A stretch of DNA of 64,000 bases, taken from positions 9,140,001-9,204,000 of the forward strand of contig NC_062246.1 of NCBI RefSeq assembly GCF_905475465.1, in the 5' to 3' direction. Each line of letters opens with the position of its first letter. Position 1 is the first letter of the stretch. The notes below the pieces were generated by a model. The model saw only the letters and a list, made by a program, of their open reading frames with translations. It was not told the DNA's origin and did not search any database. The translations under genes were made by a program, and so were the position numbers. Below are positions 46,401-56,100 of the stretch, piece by piece. This DNA comes from Pieris napi (lineage: Eukaryota > Arthropoda > Insecta > Lepidoptera > Pieridae).

Positions 46401-49114
46401 AGTAAAATTTTATTATATATGATTATAAAATTGTAAAATTTCATCCTTCTCACTAAAAATATTGAGTTATTGCTTATGTTATTTTATTTATAATTTATTT
46501 TATGTTTATTTAATGCTACGTATATTTTACATAACAGATACAACATTTTATTTTCAGTAATTTTAATTTAAATTCAATTAATAAATGTATAAATTAACAT
46601 ATGTTTTTACTTTAAGTTTTAACACTAAACTTCACTACAGTTAGAAATTTACAGGAAATCAATATCAGGTAAGTAGGGGGTCTACCCAACACGGAAAAAC
46701 ATGGCAAGGGGTCTACGACACAAAAGTTTGGGGAACTCTGCTTTAGACGAAGAAGAGCAGCATCAAGGAAAAAAAATGGGTAAACAGAGTACTGACATGT
46801 GTGAATTGAATGACTGACGCCATACTGTATCACTGATACTGAACTGAGCGGGCGCGTTGACGGAACTGTGTCTTCACTGATATATGTGAATCGGGCTTTA
46901 GAATCAGTTTCTTTTTTTTTTTTTCAAATTTTTAACAAAATTTTCAGTATTAGTCCAGGATCCATCGTCCATTTTTGCACTTGATTATTATCAAGCTAAT
47001 TTTCCGTGAGTAGCTTTATTTTGATGAGACGCCCAATAATTTCCTGTAAGAAACTCTCGATTGTGGTAGCTAACAGAAGTAGCAAGGATAAAATATGTTG
47101 ATTTGATGATTCTCAAATATTTATTACTAACTGATTGTTTTTTTGTTAAATCTCAAGACAATTATCTAAATTATTCGAAAAAATATTTGTCCTACAAAAT
47201 CTATGGTTTGATCAAAGAGTCCCCTCTTTCCGACATGTATCGATAACGAGGTCATCAGAAATGATTACTAACCAGCTGATTTTTTACTTTACTTAGTTAA
47301 TATTTATGTAATTTAACAGACATATTGTTCTACAAATTGCGCGGTACGTTATCCTGGTCCTACGCTCAGAAATTGTTAATACCACAAGACCATTTTTCTC
47401 ATTACTAACTGTAGGACAAAAATATCATATAATAGATTAGTGTGTTCTCTGCCCAAATGAAACAACGTCCTACAAGAAAACAATTATGTATCACTAGTCC
47501 GACAAGAATTGTAATTTTTTCGTTTTCCTATTTGTAAAATAAGATACAGTGAAAAAATCTTTTTTAAAATTTAAAAAACTTTATTTTTAAAAATTTGTGT
47601 ACTCATATACAAAGAAGTTAATCTTCATCAGATTCATCTGATAAATCTTCGCTACTAACATCGCTATCATCTTCATCTGTTTCACTTTCTTCACTCGTGA
47701 TATCTGACTCTAAAATAAAATTTACAATAAAAGATAATAATAATAATTTATTGTAAATATAATATACTATCAAAAATTATTGTTTAAAGAATGTAACAAT
47801 AATACAATGCTACAATAGAATGTTACAATGCTAATGCTCGATTTTACATAATTACGTAAAAATATGAACTTAATAAATTATGTTTCAATTATTTTAAAAA
47901 TAAAGTAAGTAAATATTCGATCGACTTACCTTTCATAAGACAAATATTTAGATCTCACTCGAAATTCTTTGTAACAAGAGGAATGATAACCTATTACTTC
48001 GTCATTCCAATTTTCAGGTAATATAACATCTCGATATTTATGTTGATGATGCTTTCGCAAGTTTTGCAAGAAAGCCTTTGATTAAATTTCTTCACTTTTT
48101 CTCTCGAAAAGTAGAGTTTTCACACAACGAATTACACAAAAAACACTTCATAATTATTTTGCAGCACAAAAAACATTTCTTGAAATTATTTATCAAAATA
48201 AAATAAAACACGTGGTCGACTGAGAAAATATTTGCAGGCTTATGGTCGACACTAACGTGGGATACCTAATTCGCAGTAAGCAATGCTCTGCGCATGCGTA
48301 CCGCCGTACCGGTGTGACTCAGCTGTAGTAGCAAAATACAGAAACCCACGACATATTTTATCATTGCTACCTCTGTTAGCTACCATAATTGAGAATATTC
48401 GCATAGGGAATTGTTGGGCGACTCATCGAAACGAAGCTATTCACGAAGATTCAGCTTGATAGTAATTATTTTTACATCAAGGATCTGTACTACTACTTTT
48501 GAGCGTAGGACCAGGATAACGTACCGCGCATTTGTAGGACAATATGTCTGTTAAATTACATAAATATTTACTAAGTAAACATAAATAAATCAGCTGGTTA
48601 GTAATCATTTATGATGACCTCGTTATCGATACATGTCGGAAAGAGGGGACTCTTTGATCAAACCATAGATTTTGTAGGACAAATATTTTTTCGAATAATT
48701 TAGATAATTGTCATGAGATTTAACAAAAAAAAAAATCAGTTAGTAATAAATATTTGAGAATCATCAAATCAACATATTTTATCCTTGCTACTTCTGTTAG
48801 CTACCACAATCGAGAGTTTCGTACAGGAAATTATTTGGCGTCTCATCAAAATAAAGCTACTCACGGAAAATTAGTTTGATAGTAATCAAGTGCAAAAATG
48901 GGCGGTGGATCCCGGACTATATTAATATCAGTTTGTTGCTCAATATACTAGTCCTTTAGTAACATTTTGTAATTCTTTCCACAGATGCAAAATAAAGGCA
49001 CCCGGCTTCGCTCACTTAGCGGCGTTAGAAAAAGTAGGCAAAAACCTCATGTTGGCAGATATCGTAGCTATCATTGGAACACTCGATGTTGTGTTCGGAG
49101 AAATCGACCGATAA
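40492..49114 (+). CDS. NDUFS2: NADH dehydrogenase (ubiquinone) Fe-S protein 2, complex I 49-kDa subunit
   Basis: Exons: 40492-40586, 41041-41156, 41406-41515, 41711-41912, 42486-42673, 42937-43100, 43796-43915, 45001-45130, 45851-45996, 48985-49114. They join in frame to 466 aa, as expected (human about 463). The protein is part of the complex I Q module in the mitochondrial matrix arm, lining the ubiquinone site. GPQHPAAHGVLR is at residues 88-99 and LLHRGTEKLIE at about 118-128; the protein ends VVFGEIDR. The first 33 residues are basic and Ser/Asn-rich, fitting a mitochondrial presequence. The last intron (2.99 kb) holds three mobile elements. AATAAA lies at 49369-49374. CSTF3 follows tail-to-tail about 1 kb away. 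Confidence 0.97.
41990..42075 (+). mobile_element. Decayed tRNA-derived SINE head
   Basis: TTGGCGTAGTGGTTTAAAC (A-box-like) and GTGTTCAAATCCCAGG (B-box-like) are spaced like a tRNA promoter. No acceptor stem pairs, so it is not a functional tRNA. It lies in the fourth NDUFS2 intron. Confidence 0.5.
43269..43609 (+). mobile_element. Helitron-like element, 3' end clear
   Basis: It ends GACGTCTGTCGGGTCCGCTA with G, then T (CTAG|T at 43606-43610). Upstream text GGATGGACCGATTTG fits the Lep1-like body. The 5' end at about 43269 is a guess. It lies in the intron after NDUFS2 exon 6. Confidence 0.6.
44079..44332 (+). mobile_element. Full-length tRNA-derived SINE
   Basis: The tRNA-like head has A box TGGTCTAGTGG and B box GGTTCGATCCC (about 44133-44143). 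The body reads GATGTGATGAACATTTGG, TTAGGTCTTGGGCG and ACCCATAACACAAGCTTCAC. It ends in an A tract (44322-44333). No tRNA secondary structure is kept past the head. It lies in the NDUFS2 intron between exons 43915 and 45001 and is in good condition, so it is fairly young. Confidence 0.8.
44221..44238. repeat. CTAT microsatellite within the SINE
   Basis: Short CTAT/TCTA units (CTATCTATCTATAATACG) sit in the SINE body. Confidence 0.6.
44340..44615 (+). mobile_element. CR1-like LINE 3' fragment
   Basis: MWNQLPTEVFSNQFTLESFK, then NRAYQLLKGRQ, matches the C-terminal end of the LINE at 8335. It is followed by CTTAACATGAGGAG and GCCGGTTTGCCCTCTGTTC. It starts within 10 bases of the SINE's A tail. 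The upstream reverse transcriptase is absent (5' truncation). Confidence 0.7.
46040..46889. mobile_element. Inverted-repeat element, likely PIF/Harbinger-derived, carrying a nested hAT MITE
   Basis: Ends of about 100 bp match as inverted repeats, starting TCACATATATCAGTGAAG with CACAGTTCCGTCAACGCG inside (46040-46145 and 46790-46889). With the nested copy removed, the middle reads ATGATAGCTGTTGC, then a short acidic frame (MIAVALDEEEQHQGKK), resembling the start of Harbinger nucleases. That resemblance is weak. It lies in the last NDUFS2 intron. Confidence 0.65.
46243..46740. mobile_element. hAT-like MITE with exact 8-bp target duplication
   Basis: The ends are CAGTGATTCCCAAAGTTG and its inverted partner AAAGTTTGGGGAACTCTG. 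CTTTAGAC lies on both sides (46235-46242 and 46741-46748). An 8-base duplication and CAGNG ends with TTCCCAAA are hallmarks of hAT elements. It is 498 bp with no transposase. GGGGTCTACG words near each end are subterminal repeats. Confidence 0.88.
46951..48919. mobile_element. 1.97-kb element with inverted arms of about 420 bp, in the NDUFS2 intron
   Basis: Left arm 46951-47369 and right arm 48500-48919 are almost exact reverse complements, starting TAGTCC, GGATCCA, then CCATTTTTGCACTTGATTA. TAT lies just outside both ends (46948-46950 and 48920-48922), a possible 3-base duplication. The core of about 1.13 kb holds a broken minus-strand ORF and, at about 48370-48480, a second, more diverged copy of the arm end. 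I cannot place it in a superfamily. Confidence 0.85.
47628..48151 (-). pseudogene. Broken small gene inside the inverted-repeat element
   Basis: From ATG at 48151 the frame reads MKCFLCNSLCENSTFREKK and stops. One frame shift restores KAFLQNLRKHHQHKYRDV, then LPENWNDEVIGYHSSCYKEF, up to a splice-donor-like site at 47940. An acceptor at 47710 leads to a tail rich in Asp, Glu and Ser (47709-47628) ending in a stop, but the phases do not match. CxxC followed by HxxxC looks like a zinc-binding module. It may be an accessory or captured gene; the function is unknown. Confidence 0.5.
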
Positions 49115-50152
49115 ACTGACCGTGTATGGACGTAACTCGGATTTACCTGTAAATTGATAATCTATCTATCTATATCTAGATGGCGCTGTTTTTCTATTTA
49201 CAATTTACTCATACTATTATGAGATTTATAAGTTTTATTTTAAATATTATCATGAAGAATTTGTTCTAAAATAATATGTAAATTGTGCACCTGTATCTCG
49301 AGTTGCGTCTGTTCTGAAGCTAGGAATCAATTGTATCTAGTAGTTTATGTAAATTCTTAATTTTAAGAAATAAATTATCGAACCATCATTTTGTTTTTTA
49401 AACAAATTTCCTTCATATTACTTAAATGCAGTTACGTTAAAAGTGATCTCTAATGTGTAATATAACTTCTCGATTTTCCCTAAGACATTACCGATACAAA
49501 TCATATTTAAAAATTATTAAAAGCCTAACGATCATGGGTCAGACAGACGTATGTCTGTTTCACTCACTATATAAGGAAGCAACCTGATAAATTCGGTCAA
49601 ACCAACCTATTATCTTTGGGTTATACGTGCTAAAGACAATCATTAAAATTTATTTGCCCTCCTAGTTACCAGAAATACTATATTTTTGTAAAATAAAACA
49701 CGTCATTAAGTATAAAATATATTTAAATCCTTACAATCACATTTTTTATAGTTATAGTACGGTAATTTCAATATTTCTGAGAAGATTCCTTAATCTAACA
49801 ATGGACTCGGACGTGAACACGTAAACTATACAAAAAGTGAATTTGGCTGCTAAAATCAATTATGTCATAATTTAACTGCAAGTTAACATTATATTGAGGA
49901 ATCATAGACGTCGCCAGATGTTATTTTTATTGAAAAGTAGACCCTTTCATAAAATACTGAATCGGCCTATTTAAAGCCGTTTTCACTTGACACATTAGGC
50001 ATAAAATTATAAATTTATATTAAAGTAATAGCTAAAGAAAATAACATTCCTTTAATTTTGTTTTATTAATCAAAGATATCGATGAAACTGAAAATGTAAA
50101 TACAATTTTACTTCCGCAGAACAGATTCGCCATTGAAAGTTACAGTGTTGCA
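49115..50152. other. Tail-to-tail spacer, NDUFS2 and CSTF3 3' UTRs
   Basis: It holds the NDUFS2 poly(A) signal (49369-49374, AATAAA) and a CSTF3 signal on the minus strand (TTTATT at 50062-50067). A CTAT microsatellite lies at 49160-49180. Nothing else was seen. Confidence 0.7.
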
Positions 50153-53100
50153 TTATTTAACCCGTTTCTGTTGTCTTTGGCGGTAGATGTCGTTGACAGG
50201 AGGCGCAACTCCGAACTCGTCGTCATCAGAATCTTCGCCGGCTTTTCTTCTTCGGGCCTGTTTATGTTGATAGATGTTTTAGTATATTTGTACAAATGTA
50301 TGTTACCATTCGTAATAATGACGGTCTTCTATATAATATTTAAAAAAGCGATTTAAATATGAAAAAATTACCTTATTTGTAACAGTAGTCAGGCCGTCAT
50401 CATCGACAATCCAATGAACTGATCGGGCTAGATCAAACAGCTTCGTGTCACATCCGTTTTCCTGCGTCGGCGCAGGTGCTGGACAAAGATTATTAGAACA
50501 TAGGTATTTGTTGTCAAGTTTAATTATATTTAAACATTGAAATTGGTTACAATGCCAATGTACAAACAAATGCAGGAACAAAAGTTTTCGTATGTAAGCG
50601 ATAGCTTTATTTAGGTTTTATTACATTCTCAACGTTATTCCTATAATAGACAAGTATGTTTGAGGGCAAAACTAGCCTACTCTAAATATTTGGACCATAG
50701 ACGGTCCGGTCCTTGTTTGGTCAAGGAAAAGGGTGTGAAGTAGTAACTTCGTAGTAATACTTACGTCTATCGGGCAAGGATATCCTATTGAAGAGTGAAA
50801 TCAATCGGTCCACAGCCACAAATGGACCTCGGAAAGAAGATGGCGGAGGCATCAAGGTGCACAGGTGAGCTGCTGCTGGAGGCACGGGGAATGCCCCACC
50901 TGGAAAAGCAAAGAGTTAGGACCTAGTACTAAGAATATCTATATATACAAAGAAAAATATGTTGCTAAGCTCGAAGACCGCTGAAACAATTCGAGTATTT
51001 TTTTAAATTTATTCTTTCCTGAGAAAGGTTTTTATATGGACAGAAAAAACTGAAAAATTTAGTTTTATTTAGCAATTAGGTTTTTATTACGGAACAGCGA
51101 AAATTCTCTATAGCTACTAAAACTGAAGGCTATGTAAAAAACCGTAGGGTCTTCACTTAGAAATATAATAATTTTAACTCTTACAGATTTGATAAACCAA
51201 CTTATAAGACACAGAATAAGCTTGTTAAGTCTTATTTAGATATTGAAAATGCTACAGTAACCTTTTTTGACTTTTGAATAAATAATTTTTTCAATTAATT
51301 ACAGTAGTTAAGAATAGGCATTAGGCAAGTAATTATTCTTGCAAAGAACATATTTTTAGTAACTTACTTTTAAAACCTTTAATATCCTATCCTACTAAAT
51401 CGTCACTTTTGTAATTCTTGTATTTCTGAATCTGTGAGATTAGCTCAGCTAGATTAGCTAGCTAAGTTTATTTTGTTTAAAAAAATTGGATTATTTTAGA
51501 TTAAGGTTGATTTTTATAAGATTTGTTTATGCAATTTTTGCACTATACCAATCAAATTTCTTTTTTAATTTTTTCCCTTACTAGGTTGCCAGGTTTAGTA
51601 AATGGTATATGGGAATAGATTTGTTAAATGGTTCTTATACTTTTACAGAAAATACATTACCAGGTATAGGGTGTTCCCCAGGCAGTGGGTTTGATTTAGG
51701 TTTGTATGGAATCATCTGATTTGTGTCGGGTCGGGCTATGTCCTTGTTCGGGTCATTGTCTCTGAAAACATTCGTTATAATAATCTATATCCGCCATTTT
51801 TAAATTAAATATAAACACAAAATCTCAATTTTTTCGTTAGGTTGGCGATCATTTTATCATTAAAATTTTAATATTTCTTTTATTCTATATATGTAAATAA
51901 AAATCTTACTTTTGTCCCAAAATCACAGCGGCAAGTTCTGGTGATATTCCGGCCAAAGCGCCCCCTAGCGCCCAGGATCTGTTTGACATAGCTGCCACCT
52001 AGTAAAAATATTAATTAATACATGGTCCATCCTTCATGAAACATTAAGGTATTTATGATGGATTTTCTTCCAGAAGAAAAATTGTTAAGACATTAAACAG
52101 CAAAGACATTGTGATTTCTCTTGTACAATTAATTATATCTTAAACACACGAAAATCTAATGAAATAAAAATCTAGTTGTTTTCGTTCTAAATGCATAAAC
52201 AGCAATAGACAAGGATTCACGCCGCCATTTTGAATTTAATTAACATAACCAATATTTTTTACCTCAGTATATCCAATTGATTTCAACTCAGCAATCGTAC
52301 AGGGATAGAGATCAAGGAACTTGTATCGGTCCACTAACTGAGCTGTCTCCTTGCCTTCAAATTCTTTTATCTGAAATATTAAAAATAATAGTATTTTTAG
52401 GATATTTTTAACATGGTTGAAGATTAAAAATTTACTTCTGTAGACAGTTATATTTATAGCCGTAATTTTATTCGTTTTATATTTATTATTGACATATTCA
52501 CTTATAAAATATACATTTAAAAAAATATTTTCAAAATGTCTATGATTATATATCAAAAGCTAGCAACACTGATTGTGGTTGTCACAACAATGAAATTTGA
52601 CATCTCAGCCACCATAAAATTCACTTTAAAATAAATAAACATGATAATAAATGGCCTCAAATCGTAAAACATATTTTAGTACATACATAATTCAAATAAT
52701 TTAATAAATATCTCTTCATGGGATCATTAAAAATTACATCTAATTTTATTTGCTAAAGCAATATATACGAAACAAGGATAGTACTTGTTAAGATTAAGGA
52801 CCTTTTCCATCTAAGTATTAGGGAAACTTAAAATTTTACAAGTTAGTACAAATGTTTGTTCGCTTTTAGATATCACAAAAAGAATTTCTTTCAAACATAC
52901 CTTTTCTAACACAGCCTGTCTCCGTTTCTCAACTTTGACAATGCTCACTAAATCTCCAATATTCGACTCAAACTCTAAAAATTTATTCCAAATATCGACT
53001 GAGCTCTCCGGCTTTAAACTACCCGAAGATAGAACCCGTTCGAATAGAACACGCGTGTTGTTATCCTCTAAAAATTTACAAAAAAAATATTCAAAAGTTC

Positions 53101-56100
53101 ACTTGTTCATATTACAGTATGATAATTTTATTATTTAAATCTATAATTGAATTTGTTGTGTATTTTCATACAACTTATCTCAGTTGAATAAAAATCAAAT
53201 AAGTGTCAATATTTAGTACATCTCGCGCCATCTATTGGCTCAAACCGAGTTTATTTTCAATACATTCACTGTTTCGTGTATTTAATACTCACTTTTCTTT
53301 TAATTATATTAATTTAGAGCACATTCGTATTTTTGTCTTGTATTTTTTTACACTATCTAGCTTTGGACGTCTGGGCGACTTTTTAATATTTTGGAATCAA
53401 ATTTACTAAGCCTTCAATCGGATGAATATTTTTTTTATTGAGTCATATAGTTTTGAGTATATTTGTTACAGACATACAAAAATACTACATTTAATAAATA
53501 TAGTATAAAAATAGATTTAGCTCAAATTCACTTTCCCGTAACAAAATAATAGAAAACACTTACCATTTAAATGCGATAAATAGTCAATATAACACAGCAC
53601 ATATTCGGGTATATGAGAGAATTTCTTGAGTCCCAGTTCAAATATTCTGAACGCGATATTCTTGTCTTTTGAGCAATAGTACTCCATAAGCGCAGCTGCT
53701 ACGAAGACATGGTAGCGGGATCTGAAATGCATAATATTTAAACTAAAAAAATTGTTTATTTTAACCTCAAAAATTACTGGTTGTTCATTTATCAAGTTAT
53801 TCTATAAGCTTTTTAGTATCGCGCTACCACCGAGTCAACTAAAAACGGATTTAGAGGTCTGGAGGCCTCGGTGCAATTTAAAAAAAGGGTGCGTGTACTT
53901 ATGTACGCGCGTAAGAAGTTATACTTCTTTGGCATTATTAAAAATAGTTTTTGATTGCATGCAAATAATTAATTACAATTAAATAATCAAAGACTGGAAA
54001 AGGAGTCATCATAGTCAATACAGTTCAGTTTCCATTTGAAAAATTAAATAAAAAAATATTTATTATTATTCTCTTACATTAGGTGTAACATAAATTCTGT
54101 TATTATTCGAATGTTGTTTTTAAATTATGTTCAATGCCGTAGCATCTTCCGTGGGCAACTTCATTTTGTTAATTTTATGTCACGGTGCGCGCGCATCGTA
54201 AAATTTCACTCTCATCAATTTTTCATAACGCGCCTAAAGAAGTATTACTTAAAAAAATCAAATTATTTTCCAAATAAAATGAATAATCAACCGAGTTTTC
54301 CAATATATAGTTAATTGTGGAACTAAATATGGATTCTTTTATTATAAAAGTTTCTTTTGTAGAGGCCCTCCAGGTGTAGTCCCAGTTGCTCCCCCTAAAT
54401 CCGGGTTTGGAATCAAAAAATTAAATACAATCTTACCTAGGATCCTCTCTCGCTCTTTTAAACACAGTTCGAGCAGATTTGATCCCTTCAGCTCTTCGAG
54501 CGAACTTCATGTACTGGACATAGGCAAGTGTGGGTTCGATGTCTTCCATGTCCAAGTATCTGGTGTACACTTGGTGTACCTTAAAAAAAGTATAATATAA
54601 GTATCAAGTTTACATTATTGTTATTTCAAGTTTATTGAAATTTTTTTTTCATTTAGTTCATGTGTGCGGTGCCCACTCATCCGAGGTACGCGAAAAAAAT
54701 GTAAATGTAAAAAGACAGATATGGCTAAAATCAGTCAAACTTCTGTTACGTGTGACGGACATACGCACTGATATGTCCGTAGTTAGCCAATTATGGGTTT
54801 CTTCTTCTTTTTCTTCTTAGTAACTTTCTTATTATAACACAGGATAGACGAACTCTTCTGGACCATTGCTTACTATGGTAGGGGAGCCCAAGAGGGGATT
54901 TCGGGATTTACTAAAGCGCGACAGATTAATATATAGGGGGATACCTTGTACCCGATTAAGTACCTCCACAAAATATGAGGCCCATATATAAGGCCGCCCG
55001 TGAAGGAGACAGGATCAGATTAGTAAAAAAAAATTGACCATCAGAAATTCCCGAGCGCGTCAGATTAAGGTAGGGTGAGTTAATTACATCCTAAAAAGTG
55101 TATATTCCACTAATCTGACAATTTGAGAGTGACGGAAAAAAAGGGGAGGGCAACAAAGTTGTAAAAAAAAACCGTCATCTCGACATTCTCGAGCGTAGCT
55201 AATTTTTTTTTATTTTGAAGGAAATAATTCAAGAATAATGAAAAACATATAATCTGACGATTTCCGCAAGCCGAAATAACAAAAAATCGTCGATAAAGTT
55301 AAATGCGTGCAGCTGCGTGATGTCTACATTTCCTTTAACCGATCGGAATCTACTAAACGGCGTTCTAAATATTTCCCTCAAAATTACATTTCCTGTGAAT
55401 TTGAACCGATTCGGACCGATAGATTTTGAGAAATTTTGAAAAATCTTTAAAAAATAAGAAATATTTTTTTTAAAGTGGTTTATTTATTGTTCAACTTCAA
55501 AAACTAATCCGCCTTTGAGCTTGAAAAACCACGTCGATCGCCACCAAGCTCGTCAAAAGCGGTTGATTAGTTCGAGAGATATCGTGAACGAAAGAAACCC
55601 GAAAAAGTGTTTTTTCGGGATTACTCCGAAATTTGTGGTTCTATCAATTAAAATTGCAAAATTACTTATGATGATGATAAAACTGCGTCGAATGCCGCCA
55701 ACCGCGTGAAAATTGCTTGATCCATTCAAAAGTTATTGCGGTTTGAAAATTCCAAAAATAGTGTTCTATGAAAATTCTATCAGACTTTCGAGCTGGGAGA
55801 GCTCAAATGCATAGACATGTTATTTCTTTGAACTCAGCGAGCTCAAAATATCAATTTTAAGCGCCCAGGAATGGAAGTTGCAGGAATGGCCCTTTCGGTG
55901 AATCGTTTTTCTAAATTTTTTTTGTCAGATCAGGCGAATCCCTCTAGATAATCGTCAGATTATGAGACAGTACGTTTAGAACATAAAGATGAACCACATA
56001 TATCTTAATCTGACGCGCTTGAGTATTTCAAAATTGCTATTTTTTTTTGCATATTATGAAAATGGCCGTGGGTTTGCGTCCCATCGAAATCGTCAGATTA

